From the NCBI GenBank assembly GCA_938036785.1, contig CALHWE010000012.1:62001-126000 (forward strand): a stretch of DNA of 64,000 nucleotides, written 5' to 3'. Below, piece by piece: positions 51,163 through 59,836 of the stretch. Each line of letters opens with the position of its first letter. Within the stretch, counting starts at the first letter, position 1. A program made the position numbers and the translations under genes. Below the pieces are notes generated by a model. It was given only the letters and a program-made list of their open reading frames with translations. It ran no database searches and was not told where the DNA came from. Source of the stretch: an uncultured Candidatus Saccharibacteria bacterium. GTDB lineage: Bacteria; Patescibacteriota; Saccharimonadia; Saccharimonadales; Saccharimonadaceae.

Positions 51163-52125
51163 ATGAATCAGCAACCATACACCAACCCACCGCAGCCCGC
51201 CACTGCGCCGCAGTATAGCAAGGGGCAGCTTGCCGTGGCCCGCGCCAATATGCCCAGTGATAATACTGTGCTGGCAGTCACCTTTATTGGCTTCTTTTTT
51301 ATGACATCGGCGTATTTTATTTTTACAGCGCTGGCTGATCACTTCCATGCAGAGGAAACTAGCGTAATGACAGAGCAAGTCCCACTTTGGCTGAGGCTTA
51401 TTATTGCTTTGTTTAGTGGTGCTATCCTCTTTGGCGTCATCCTTCTAGTTGGGATGTTTTTCATCCGGATGGAGCGGCAGAAGATGCTGGGCAATGCTAT
51501 GCAAGTAGAGTATAGTGATTATGCTTGGCTGCGCGACTGGGCTAACGTCACAGCGGCCGACCTCGGTTTGCCACGGGTAGAGATCTTCGTCACACAGAAC
51601 CCGGTCATCAATGCCTATGCCTTTGGCTTTATGAATCCATACTGTATTGTGCTGCACTCTGGCTCAATTCGCTATCTCACGCCTGATGAGCTTAAGACGG
51701 TCGTCATCCATGAGATGGGGCACATTAAATATAAGCACACCATAGCTATGCTGTATCTGCAGCCGTTCTTGGCACTGCCGTTTGTTTCCTCGGTGTCTGG
51801 CTGGCTAGCGGGTTTCTGGCAGCGCCGCACTGAGTATACGGCCGACCGCTTGGCGCTAACCTACACCGAAGATCCAGAGCTTGTTAAGAATGCGCTTGTC
51901 AAGGTGCACGTTGGCCCTGATGTGGCGGAGGGCATGAACGAAACTGCTCGCCAGTGGCAGCGCTACACCGCCAACCGTCCAATGAACCGCTTTGCTCAGA
52001 CCTTGAGCGACCACCCATACCTCGTGCGCCGGCTTGACCACATTGATGAAATGACCACCAAGCTCCTCACACCCCAAGCACCAGCTACACCAACTCAGCC
52101 TACAACGCCAGTCCAACCGCAGTAG
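51163..52125 (+). CDS. htpX: HtpX-like M48 membrane metallopeptidase
   Basis: 320 residues. Two N-terminal membrane helices (residues ~38-60 and ~78-103) precede the catalytic part. HEMGHIKYKH gives H183, E184 and H187, and EYTADRLAL supplies E224 as third ligand (ExxAD). A further hydrophobic stretch lies between them. The tail is Pro/Thr/Gln-rich. HtpX-type enzymes clear damaged membrane proteins. A TATAAT at 51108-51113 and AAGGAACG upstream give a leadered start. Confidence 0.9.
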   Translation: MNQQPYTNPPQPATAPQYSKGQLAVARANMPSDNTVLAVTFIGFFFMTSAYFIFTALADHFHAEETSVMTEQVPLWLRLIIALFSGAILFGVILLVGMFFIRMERQKMLGNAMQVEYSDYAWLRDWANVTAADLGLPRVEIFVTQNPVINAYAFGFMNPYCIVLHSGSIRYLTPDELKTVVIHEMGHIKYKHTIAMLYLQPFLALPFVSSVSGWLAGFWQRRTEYTADRLALTYTEDPELVKNALVKVHVGPDVAEGMNETARQWQRYTANRPMNRFAQTLSDHPYLVRRLDHIDEMTTKLLTPQAPATPTQPTTPVQPQ

Positions 52126-52158
52126 GGAAGCCGCGAGGCGACGCAATGCTGCTTACAT

Positions 52159-52196
52159 GAGAAGCCACTATCCATGCGATGGTGGCTTCTCGGTTT
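52159..52196 (+). terminator. Terminator after the HtpX-like gene
   Basis: GAGAAGCCACTATC / GATGGTGGCTTCTC, 14 pairs with one G-T, five-base loop, followed by GGTTTT. Confidence 0.85.
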
Positions 52197-52350
52197 TGCT
52201 TGGTGTATTGCGATAGTGGAATAACAACGAGACTTTGCACTTTACTTAAACAAAGGTAACGGAGCAAGTGAACGCATAGCAATACGCTGTGAGGTTTGTG
52301 GCCAGCAATGCTTTGTGCCGTATAGTAGAGTCAGTATCTCAAGAGTGCGG

Positions 52351-52356
52351 TATAAT
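52351..52356 (+). promoter_or_regulatory. -10 box of prfB, leaderless
   Basis: TATAAT ends six bases before the ATG at 52363, which fixes that start over earlier in-frame codons. Confidence 0.7.
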
Positions 52357-52362
52357 AGACGT

Positions 52363-53448
52363 ATGCAACCACTTAAAAAGCGTGCCGCACAGCTCCTCGC
52401 CGATATCCTCGATGCGATCCATCGTTTACAGATTACTGACAAAGCTACTCAGCTCGCTCAGCTTGAGGCGCAGCTGGCCGACTCGCAAATTTGGGCCAAT
52501 CCAGCCCACGCTCAGCAAGTGTCACGCCAGGCAGCAGCACTGCGAGGGCAGATAGAGCCATGGCAGGTGCTGCAGGCTCAGGCGAGCGACATTGTGGAGC
52601 TGATGGATCTTGGCGATGATTCGATGATACCAGAGTTCGAGCAGCAGCTTGCTGCCCTCGAGCACGACTACCAAGCGCGCCACCGCGACCTCCTCTACAG
52701 TGGTGAGCACGATGACCAACCAGCTATTATTAAGATTAGCGCTGGGGCTGGTGGTACCGATGCTCAGGATTGGGCAGCAATGCTCGAGCGGATGTATCTA
52801 CGCTTTGCTGAGCAGCATAGCCTCCAAACAGAGCTCCTCGAGCGCTCAACAGGCGAAGAAGCTGGCATTAAGAGTGCGACATACAGCCTCCATGGTGCGT
52901 ATGCCTATGGTCAACTGCGCAGCGAGCATGGCGTGCACCGCCTGGTGCGGTTGAGCCCATTTAATGCTGATCATTTGCGTCAGACAAGCTTTGCTTTGGT
53001 AGAGGTGATGCCAGAGATCGCTGAGCCCGAGCAGGTGCAGCTTGAGGACAAAGACCTCCGGATCGACGTCTACCGTAGCGGTGGCAAGGGCGGGCAGGGC
53101 GTTAATACGACCGACTCGGCAGTGCGCGTTACCCATTTGCCGACTGGTATCGTCGTTGCGATTCAGAACGAGCGCAGCCAGATCCAAAACCGCGAGACGG
53201 CTCTCACTATCTTGCGCTCGCGCCTCGCTCAGCTCCAGCACGAGCAGCAAGCCGCCAGCCTGGCCGACCTCCGCACTGGTGAGTCTGCTAGCTGGGGCGC
53301 GCAAATCCGCAACTATGTGCTTCACCCCTATACCCTCGTCAAAGACACCCGCACCAAACACGAAGCCCACGACGCCCAAGCCGTCCTCGACGGTGCTATC
53401 GACGGCTTTATTGAGGCGTATTTGGCGATGGGGGTGGGGGAGAAGTAG
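52363..53448 (+). CDS. prfB: Peptide chain release factor 2
   Basis: Ends translation at UAA and UGA. 361 residues. SPF tripeptide at 198-200 (VRLSPFNADH), GGQ at 243-245 (GGQGVNTTDSAVRVTHLPTG). It is one continuous frame: the in-frame UGA and slippery site near codon 26 that autoregulate many bacterial prfB genes are absent. With prfA it shows UGA is read as stop. Confidence 0.97.
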   Translation: MQPLKKRAAQLLADILDAIHRLQITDKATQLAQLEAQLADSQIWANPAHAQQVSRQAAALRGQIEPWQVLQAQASDIVELMDLGDDSMIPEFEQQLAALEHDYQARHRDLLYSGEHDDQPAIIKISAGAGGTDAQDWAAMLERMYLRFAEQHSLQTELLERSTGEEAGIKSATYSLHGAYAYGQLRSEHGVHRLVRLSPFNADHLRQTSFALVEVMPEIAEPEQVQLEDKDLRIDVYRSGGKGGQGVNTTDSAVRVTHLPTGIVVAIQNERSQIQNRETALTILRSRLAQLQHEQQAASLADLRTGESASWGAQIRNYVLHPYTLVKDTRTKHEAHDAQAVLDGAIDGFIEAYLAMGVGEK

Positions 53449-53480
53449 CAGCTTTCTCGCTCCATCCCTCAGCCATATGC

Positions 53481-53486
53481 TATACT
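53481..53486 (+). promoter_or_regulatory. -10 box of ftsE, leaderless GTG
   Basis: TATACT ends six bases before the GTG at 53493. Confidence 0.65.
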
Positions 53487-53492
53487 GGTATA

Positions 53493-54176
53493 GTGATATT
53501 GTTAGACAGAGTAACCAAACGGTATGATAAGGATGCCAAGCCGGCGCTTGATCGGGTAAGTTTACATGTCGAGCCCAACGAGTTCGTCGTTATTATTGGT
53601 ACGAGCGGGGCGGGCAAGAGTACGCTACTCAAGCTCCTTACTCGCGAAGAAAAGCCCACAACGGGTAAGATTGTGGTCGGTGGTATCGACTACGACACCC
53701 TCAAGGATAAGCATATTCCACTGCTGCGCCGCAAGATTGGTGTGGTGTTTCAGGATTTTAAGCTATTGCCGCAGCGCACCGTTTTTGAGAACGTCGCTTT
53801 TGCGCTGGAGATTGCAGGTATGAGCAACCGTGAGATCAAGAACACAGTGCCCAAGGTGATCGACCTCGTTGGCCTCCGGGGCAAAGAGAAGCAATTTCCA
53901 CATCAGCTCAGTGGTGGTGAGCGCCAGCGCGTGGCGATTGCCCGCGCCGTTGTGCGCCAGCCCAAAATTCTTATCGCTGATGAGCCCACTGGCAACCTCG
54001 ACCCTAAGCACAGCTGGGATATCGTCCGTTTGCTCGAGAAGATTAATAAATATGGTACCACCGTGCTCCTGACCACCCACAATGTCGAGATCGTTAACCG
54101 GCTCAAGCGCCGCGTCATCACCATCGAGCATGGTAAGATCACGCACGACCAAGCCAGAGGGAGTTACCGCCAATGA
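53493..54176 (+). CDS. ftsE: Cell division ATPase FtsE
   Basis: ATPase of the FtsEX complex that switches on wall hydrolases at the septum. 227 residues from a GTG: MILLDRVTKRYDKDAKPALDRVSL, Walker A GTSGAGKST, Q-loop VVFQDFKLLPQRTVFENVAFAL (characteristic of FtsE), signature LSGGERQR, Walker B ILIADEPTGNLD. It overlaps ftsX by four bases. The GTG is the first possible start after the -10. Confidence 0.97.
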   Translation: MILLDRVTKRYDKDAKPALDRVSLHVEPNEFVVIIGTSGAGKSTLLKLLTREEKPTTGKIVVGGIDYDTLKDKHIPLLRRKIGVVFQDFKLLPQRTVFENVAFALEIAGMSNREIKNTVPKVIDLVGLRGKEKQFPHQLSGGERQRVAIARAVVRQPKILIADEPTGNLDPKHSWDIVRLLEKINKYGTTVLLTTHNVEIVNRLKRRVITIEHGKITHDQARGSYRQ

Positions 54177-55153
54177 GCCGCCGCAAAGATACTGCTCGTG
54201 CTCTGATGCAGCAAAAGCGCCGCCGTCGCCAGTGGCTGACGTTTGTCCGGATGTGCCACTACGGCGTTAATAACTTTAGCCGCAACGCCTGGCTGACTGT
54301 TGCTGCAACGCTGGTGATGACAATTACACTGCTGATTGTCTTTACTACCTTTGTCGCGCAGCGTTCGCTGGCCGACACCGCTCAGGCTATCAACAAGGAT
54401 ATTGACCGCTCAATCTACCTCCGCCCTGATGTCTCGGAGGAGCGCGCTCAGCCGGTGCTGGTGAGTTTGCGCCGCCTCAGCAACGTCGAGTCAGTCCGCT
54501 TCATTAGCACAGAGGAAGCCAAGGAGCAGTTTGCCAAGGCTAACAAGGACGATGAGGCTAAACTGAACGCCCTTAAGGAGGCGACGAATTCACTGCCCGC
54601 GACGATCCGTATCACCCTGCATGACAATAACGATACATCGCAGCTGATAGACTTCGTCAATACCAATTCTGCCCTCAAACCACTGATTAGCGCCACCCAA
54701 ACACCGACCTTTATGAGCCAGCGGCGCAACGGTACAACGCGCATCGCAGAGTGGACGCATATGTCGCAAAAGGCTGGAGTAGCGGCTAGTGTGCTCTTTA
54801 TCGCTATCTCGTTCTTGATCATCTTCAATACCATCCGCATGGCCATCTTCAACCGGCGCGATGAGATCGAGATGATGAAACTGATTGGCGCCGACCGGGG
54901 CTTTATTCGCGGGCCATTCCTCGTGGAGGCAGTGGTATACGGGGTGATTGCCGCGGTGATTGCGACCACGCTGGGTATCATTACGCTCTTTCTCTCGGGC
55001 AATTCGCTCAAGAAGTGGGGGGTGGCCCTCCAGCCCACCATTGATATGGCAGCATCCTACTGGTGGCTTATCGCCCTGGTGATGATGGCACTAGGCGCAT
55101 GCATTGGCGTCATCTCATCGCTGGTGGCCACCCGCCGTTACCTAAAGATTTAG
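54173..55153 (+). CDS. ftsX: Cell division permease FtsX
   Basis: 326 residues. A basic cytosolic N-terminus (RRKDTARALMQQKRRRRQW) precedes helix 1 (WLTVAATLVMTITLLIVFTTFVA). A ~130-residue outer loop follows, with SLRRLSNVESVRFISTEEAKEQF, the part that contacts the hydrolase in known systems. Three helices then end in VATRRYLKI. FNRRDEIEMMKLIGADRGFIRGPFLVEAVVYG is the family signature. Start overlaps ftsE (ATGA). Confidence 0.97.
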   Translation: MSRRKDTARALMQQKRRRRQWLTFVRMCHYGVNNFSRNAWLTVAATLVMTITLLIVFTTFVAQRSLADTAQAINKDIDRSIYLRPDVSEERAQPVLVSLRRLSNVESVRFISTEEAKEQFAKANKDDEAKLNALKEATNSLPATIRITLHDNNDTSQLIDFVNTNSALKPLISATQTPTFMSQRRNGTTRIAEWTHMSQKAGVAASVLFIAISFLIIFNTIRMAIFNRRDEIEMMKLIGADRGFIRGPFLVEAVVYGVIAAVIATTLGIITLFLSGNSLKKWGVALQPTIDMAASYWWLIALVMMALGACIGVISSLVATRRYLKI

Positions 55154-55173
55154 CATTGATACAAAGGAGGCCC

Positions 55174-56466
55174 GTGTTGACAAAGCACACACCGCTTGTT
55201 ACCATAAGAAATATGAAACAATCCACCACATCTGTTTCGCGTGCCCACACTGCTGTGGCCGCACCTAAGAAAACCAAGGGGCTTGCCACCAAGTCGGTCA
55301 TTGTGGCAGCTGCCGTAATTATGGCGCTCAGTACGCCAGTTAGCACCTACCTCGGAGTGACCACCGGGACTGCCTCGGCCGTGTCGCAGGAGGAATACCA
55401 GCGACAGATCGATGCGCTCAATAAGGAGATTGGGCAGTATCAGTCGCAGGCTAAGGAGCTGAACGAGAAGGCGAAGAGCTTGCAAAATGAACTCGAGGTC
55501 TTGTCGAAGCAGAAGGCGATGATCCAAGCGCAGATTGATATCAGCCAGAAGAAGCACGACCAACTGCAGGAGAAGATTGCCCAGACCAAGCGCGACATCA
55601 AGGCCAACCAAGACGCCTTGGGCGACACGCTGGCCGATATGTACGTCGACCGCACCATTAGCCCGCTGGAGATGCTGGCCAGCAGCCGGAACCTTGGTGA
55701 CTATGTGGTGGAGCAAGATCGCCGCGATAGCATCCAGACCACGCTGAGCGAGACGATTACCCGGGTCAATAAGCTCAAAAAGCAGCTAGAAGAGCAAAAG
55801 AAGGAAGTTGAGCGTGTCTTGGCCGACCAAAAGAACGCCCGCGAAGCCCTCGCTGCCAAAGAGCGCGAGCAAGCTGACCTTCTTGCCCGTACCCAAAACG
55901 AAGAAGCAAACTACCAAAAGCTCACCGCCGACCGCGAGAGTGAAAAAGCCCGCGTCCAGAAGGCACAGCAGGATGCCATCCAAGCGGCCATCCGCAACGC
56001 TGGTGGTGGTGGCTCGCTCGGTATTACCTCTGGTGATGGCTCGATGGGTGGCTACCCATGGGCTGGTGGCTGTACCGTTGATGCCAATGCGCTGTCGCAC
56101 GGTGGCGCATCCGGTGGTGGCGAAGATCCACTGGGCTATGGCTGCCGCCAGTGTGTAAGCTACACCGCCTGGAAAACCTACCAAAAGACCGGCTACGCAC
56201 CACGCTACTGGGGCAACGCCAATATGTGGCCGGCTGCCGCTCGCAACGCTGGCTTCTCAACCGGCCGCACTCCACGAGCCAATGCTCTTGGTGTTATCTC
56301 AGCAGGGCAGTATGGGCACATCGTCTACATCGAGGGCTACGATGCCGGTAGCAACACTGTCCGCATTAGTCAGTTCAATTACTTCAACGCCGGCGGCCCT
56401 GGCTGGGGTCACTACAGCGAAATGACGGTGCCCGCCAGTACGTACGATACGTATATTTATTTATAA
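55174..56466 (+). CDS. PcsB-like coiled-coil CHAP peptidoglycan hydrolase
   Basis: About 430 residues. AAAGGAGG lies three bases before GTG 55174 and six before TTG 55177, so one of these is the start. A signal peptide (VIVAAAVIMALSTPVSTYLGVTTGTASA) leads to a long coiled coil (residues ~75-280), interrupted by a short hinge (SPLEMLASSRNLGDYV). After a Gly-rich linker comes a CHAP domain with C327 in GCRQCVSYTAWK and H382 in GQYGHIVYIEG. This matches PcsB of streptococci, activated by FtsEX; here it follows ftsX in the same operon. Cuts peptide stems or cross-bridges of peptidoglycan. Terminator follows. Confidence 0.92.
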   Translation: MLTKHTPLVTIRNMKQSTTSVSRAHTAVAAPKKTKGLATKSVIVAAAVIMALSTPVSTYLGVTTGTASAVSQEEYQRQIDALNKEIGQYQSQAKELNEKAKSLQNELEVLSKQKAMIQAQIDISQKKHDQLQEKIAQTKRDIKANQDALGDTLADMYVDRTISPLEMLASSRNLGDYVVEQDRRDSIQTTLSETITRVNKLKKQLEEQKKEVERVLADQKNAREALAAKEREQADLLARTQNEEANYQKLTADRESEKARVQKAQQDAIQAAIRNAGGGGSLGITSGDGSMGGYPWAGGCTVDANALSHGGASGGGEDPLGYGCRQCVSYTAWKTYQKTGYAPRYWGNANMWPAAARNAGFSTGRTPRANALGVISAGQYGHIVYIEGYDAGSNTVRISQFNYFNAGGPGWGHYSEMTVPASTYDTYIYL

Positions 56467-56485
56467 GAGAGAATGCATAGCGCAA

Positions 56486-56516
56486 ACGACCACCCAAATA
56501 GCGGTGGTCGTTTTTT
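56486..56516 (+). terminator. Terminator of ftsEX-pcsB operon
   Basis: ACGACCACC / GGTGGTCGT followed by TTTTTT. Confidence 0.9.
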
Positions 56517-56536
56517 GGTGGGTGGAACTCTCGAAC

Positions 56537-57250
56537 CTATGCTGCAGATAGGGTAGGCTGGTGTGGGGTGTCGGCCTGGGTAATGCCTATATCAGTGGTA
56601 TTGTTCGTCTCAGGCGGGCTAACTCGGTAGCCATACTGGTTGTACTCTGTACCAATCGGGTCATCCCTCTCGCAGCGCCGGAGGGGCTGGGTATCAGTGG
56701 GCAGCTGGGCAATGTAGCTGTTGCTAAAGGCAGCGTGTGTATCGGCCTGGGCCATATGAGCCAGTAGGACAAAGAGCTCTTTGACGTTGCTGATTGCCTC
56801 GCTTGTGCTGGGTGGCCTCTCACCACCGTAGGTAAAGCCGTGCTGCTCCTGTGCCAAGAGGTCTTGATCAAAACCGTGGCTACAATCGCGGCAGTCGAGA
56901 CAGCGCTCATAGAAATAATGCACCGAGTAGGTAATCTCGCTATGTGTGATGGTGATGGGCGGCTGGTCATCACGGGCGCTACCTTTCATCTTGGCAATGA
57001 TGCGTGTGAGGCTATCGATGACGCTGTGGAGGGCTTGCTCGCGCTGGTGGCGTTCGTTGTCGATAATGCGCATAGCATCGAGCTTCTCGCTGCTATGGCA
57101 CGGAGCAGTCGGGAGTTCAGCAACAAGCGCAAGATGCCCGACCTTGCAAGCCTGAGAAGTGGGCTCAGCAAGCAGTGGCGAGCTACCTTCAACAGTGGAT
57201 GGTAATGGGCAAACAGGCGCTGCTTCTGCGCTGACAACGGCAAGAGACAT
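56537..57250 (-). CDS. Unrecognised 237-residue protein
   Basis: GAGGTTATCTG precedes the ATG. No membrane segment. There are Cys pairs in ERCLDCRDCSHGFDQ (three Cys in seven residues) and others at the N-terminus, which might bind a metal. A helical region around residues 58-95 (MRIIDNERHQREQALHSVIDSLTRIIAKM) is followed by KELFVLLAHMAQADTHAAF. The C-terminal 50 residues are polar and Pro/Thr-rich. Family unknown. Confidence 0.65.
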   Translation of the reverse strand: MSLAVVSAEAAPVCPLPSTVEGSSPLLAEPTSQACKVGHLALVAELPTAPCHSSEKLDAMRIIDNERHQREQALHSVIDSLTRIIAKMKGSARDDQPPITITHSEITYSVHYFYERCLDCRDCSHGFDQDLLAQEQHGFTYGGERPPSTSEAISNVKELFVLLAHMAQADTHAAFSNSYIAQLPTDTQPLRRCERDDPIGTEYNQYGYRVSPPETNNTTDIGITQADTPHQPTLSAA

Positions 57251-57375
57251 CAGATAACCTCACTTGTTTTGTTAGAAAATGGTAATTGTCTATTATACGA
57301 GGATGAGGCAAAAATGCAAGGGGCAAGAAGCCCTGGTATGCGGCTTGTACTCTTTTGCCGCGTCGCCTGGCGTAG

Positions 57376-57381
57376 TATAAT
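57376..57381 (+). promoter_or_regulatory. -10 box of ctpA, leaderless, with start-site palindrome
   Basis: TATAAT ends eight bases before the ATG at 57390. TACCATAGTATGGTA (57381-57395) is a perfect inverted repeat with a one-base centre spanning the start codon. Confidence 0.6.
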
Positions 57382-57389
57382 ACCATAGT

Positions 57390-58622
57390 ATGGTACAGAG
57401 TGACACGGCGAGCGCAAGCCGCTCGAAATATGACTATGATGAACCAAAAAAGCTGACTATCTCGCAGCTCACAGCCTTGCTCGTGGCGGTGCTGCTACTG
57501 GGGGCTGGCTTTGTGGCAGGGATGTATGCCGACAAGCTCTATGCGGCGATTGCACCAGTCTTTGGCCTCAAGGTGTCAGCCGATAGCATTGACTTGAGTA
57601 GCGTGCAGCAGACCTATCGCAAACTCAAAGCAGAATATGATGGTAAATTGGACGACACGAAGCTGATCGATGGCGCTAATCGTGGCCTAGCTGCAGCTAC
57701 TGGCGACCCCTACACTACCTACATGGACAAGCAAGAGACCGAGCAGTTCGACCGTAGCCTGAGTGGCGAAGTGAGCGGCATTGGTGTGGAGATTGCGTCG
57801 CGGGGCAACCATCCAACAGTAGTGCGTGTCGTCGATGACTCACCAGCAGCCAAGGCAGGCCTGCGGGCCGGCGATATCTTCCGCAGTATTAATGGCCAAT
57901 CGGTGGCGGGGCAGAACTCTGAGGTGGTGGCAAGCAAAGTGCGGGGCGAGGCTGGCACGACCGTCAAGCTGGTGATGCAGCGCGAGGAATCGACCGAGGA
58001 ATATACTATCGTCCGGGCCAAGGTAAGTGATGCCAGTGTGCGTAGCCAGATTCGCGACGGCGTGGGTATCCTTACCATCACCCGGTTTGATGACCAAACT
58101 GGCCGACTCGCCCGCCAAGCGGCAGAGCAGTTCGCTCGGCAGGGGGTACGGGCGGTGGTGCTCGACCTACGCGACAACGGTGGCGGCTATGTAACGGCTG
58201 CTCGCGAGGTCGCAAGCCTGTGGCTTGAGAACAAAGTCGTGGTGGTAGAGAAGTCTGGCGATGTCGTGCGGGATACCGTGCACAGTAGTGGCCAGGCGCT
58301 GCTCAAGGGGATGAAGACAATCGTCCTCGTCAATGGCAATAGCGCCAGTGCTAGCGAGATCGTAGCGGGGGCATTGCACGACCACAAAGCAGCGACATTA
58401 CTCGGCGAAAAGACCTTCGGCAAGGGTACGGTGCAGCAGCTATTTAATCTGCCCGACGGCCGTAAGCTCAAGATCACCGTGGCGCGTTGGTATACCCCAA
58501 GTGGCCGCAATATCTCGCAGGGTGGCATTGCGCCAGATACTGAGGTCAAAATGAGCACCGATGATCGCAATGCTGGCCGCGACCCACAGCTCGATAGCGC
58601 ACTGCAAAAGTTCGCAGAGTAG
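57390..58622 (+). CDS. ctpA: S41 carboxyl-terminal processing protease
   Basis: 410 residues. One N-terminal membrane helix (LTALLVAVLLLGAGFVAGMYA) anchors it outside. A PDZ domain (~125-210) has VRVVDDSPAAKAGLRAGDIFRSING. The catalytic part holds VVLDLRDNGGGYVTAAREVASLWL, the nucleophile S320 in NSASASEIVAGAL and the base K345 in TFGKGTVQ. It trims C-termini of exported proteins, and relatives regulate wall hydrolases. Own leaderless promoter. Confidence 0.96.
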   Translation: MVQSDTASASRSKYDYDEPKKLTISQLTALLVAVLLLGAGFVAGMYADKLYAAIAPVFGLKVSADSIDLSSVQQTYRKLKAEYDGKLDDTKLIDGANRGLAAATGDPYTTYMDKQETEQFDRSLSGEVSGIGVEIASRGNHPTVVRVVDDSPAAKAGLRAGDIFRSINGQSVAGQNSEVVASKVRGEAGTTVKLVMQREESTEEYTIVRAKVSDASVRSQIRDGVGILTITRFDDQTGRLARQAAEQFARQGVRAVVLDLRDNGGGYVTAAREVASLWLENKVVVVEKSGDVVRDTVHSSGQALLKGMKTIVLVNGNSASASEIVAGALHDHKAATLLGEKTFGKGTVQQLFNLPDGRKLKITVARWYTPSGRNISQGGIAPDTEVKMSTDDRNAGRDPQLDSALQKFAE

Positions 58623-58639
58623 ACATATATCCAACAAAA

Positions 58640-58657
58640 GGCAAACAATTGTTCGCC
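58640..58657. promoter_or_regulatory. Candidate operator upstream of the response regulator
   Basis: GGCAAACAATTGTTCGCC is an 18-base palindrome with one mismatched pair, about 45 bases before the response regulator start. Confidence 0.45.
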
Positions 58658-58701
58658 AAAAGTATTGTATTTGCCTCGTATCTACGCTACCATAAAGGCA
58701 T

Positions 58702-59088
58702 ATGGACAGACGAAAGAAAATTCTCTTAGTAGAAGACGACACCGCGCTGCTGGCAGTGTATCGCTCGCGGCTCGAGCTGGAGGGCTTTGCGGTGAGCGAA
58801 GTGCACAATGGCGAAGATGCGCTCTCGGCGGTGGTCGATGTTCGGCCTGATCTCATCTTGCTCGATGTGATGATCCCCAAGATTAGCGGCTTCGACGTGC
58901 TCGATATCTTGCGCAACACCCCAGATACCACCAACGTCCGTGTCATTATGCTGACGGCGCTGAGCCAGCCCAAGGACAAAGAACGGGCCAAGCAGCTAGG
59001 AGTGGATGACTACCTCGTCAAGTCGCAAGTGATGATTGGTGATGTAGTGGCCCGCATTAAGTATCACCTGGGCATGAGCCAAGAATAA
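58702..59088 (+). CDS. Single-domain response regulator
   Basis: 128 residues, receiver domain only. The acidic pair is E11, D12 and D13 in LLVEDDTALL, the phosphate acceptor is D55 in LILLDVMIP, the Thr lies in MLTALSQ and the Lys is K107 in DDYLVKSQ. With no output domain it would act by protein contact, like CheY or Spo0F. No histidine kinase is in the window. TACCAT lies seven bases before the ATG, and AAAGG is also close, so leaderless or not is open here. Confidence 0.93.
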   Translation: MDRRKKILLVEDDTALLAVYRSRLELEGFAVSEVHNGEDALSAVVDVRPDLILLDVMIPKISGFDVLDILRNTPDTTNVRVIMLTALSQPKDKERAKQLGVDDYLVKSQVMIGDVVARIKYHLGMSQE

Positions 59089-59167
59089 CAGAGGTCAGAG
59101 GGCTGTCGAACAAAGCCTGCAGCGAGCCCTTGCTTCTGAGTGATTTTTCCTCAGCATTGTTTCATGG

Positions 59168-59173
59168 TATTAT
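59168..59173 (+). promoter_or_regulatory. -10 box of the 59180 gene, leaderless
   Basis: TATTAT ends six bases before the ATG at 59180. Confidence 0.6.
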
Positions 59174-59179
59174 CAAAAG

Positions 59180-59755
59180 ATGACGGAAAAATATTCGGCA
59201 TCACTCCCACCACGACAGCCCGAGCACCTCTTGACGCAGCCAATCACGACGGACGGCATGCCACAAGAGCGTGCGACTCATCCCGATACGCACAGCATTC
59301 CCAAGCGCCAAGATGTGCCACTCCACCAGTGGAATGTGCTGCGCAGCAGCGGTCAGCTCGACGAAGGGTGGATTGATAGAGAGATTATCGACAAGGATGG
59401 CACGATGCTAGTGCGGATGACCAAGCTAGTCCACCGAAGCAACATTGATCGGCTCGAGAAGTGTGTGCCGCTCGCGGTGCTACAGGAGCAAAACATTGAC
59501 TTCACTAATGCATATCTGCAAAAAGCCTATGGCGTGACAATGGAGGATGGCAAGCTGCAGCCCGTTGCTGATACCACTCATGCGACTACCAGTAGCCAAG
59601 AGCAACAAACAGAGATACTGCCAGCTCAAGGTGCTGATACACACGAGCACCTCGATGGGGATAGCGCTCGCCGATTAGTCGGGAGCGTGGCAGCAAAAGC
59701 GAGCGACGGAGAGGTGGATAATAGCCTACTGGTGCGGCGAGCGCTAAAACGATAA
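59180..59755 (+). CDS. Unrecognised 191-residue protein
   Basis: A polar, Pro/Gln/His-rich first ~50 residues and a Thr/Gln-rich last third look disordered. The middle (residues ~50-125) looks folded: WNVLRSSGQLDEGWIDREIIDKDGTMLVRMTKLVHRSNIDRLEKCVPLAVLQEQNIDF. No membrane segment. The order of short basic and acidic motifs in a disordered frame could suit a regulatory or scaffold role, but that is guesswork. Family unknown. Confidence 0.6.
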   Translation: MTEKYSASLPPRQPEHLLTQPITTDGMPQERATHPDTHSIPKRQDVPLHQWNVLRSSGQLDEGWIDREIIDKDGTMLVRMTKLVHRSNIDRLEKCVPLAVLQEQNIDFTNAYLQKAYGVTMEDGKLQPVADTTHATTSSQEQQTEILPAQGADTHEHLDGDSARRLVGSVAAKASDGEVDNSLLVRRALKR

Positions 59756-59836
59756 AGTGGTAGACACGTCAGACAGGGAGCAATATAGGCTACCCTCAAA
59801 TCTTTTGACTATATGACAACAGAGGTAGCGTGAAAG

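Noticed and set aside
52363..52450. Programmed frameshift in prfB
   Set aside because: The frame is continuous from the ATG, with no in-frame UGA or slippery sequence.
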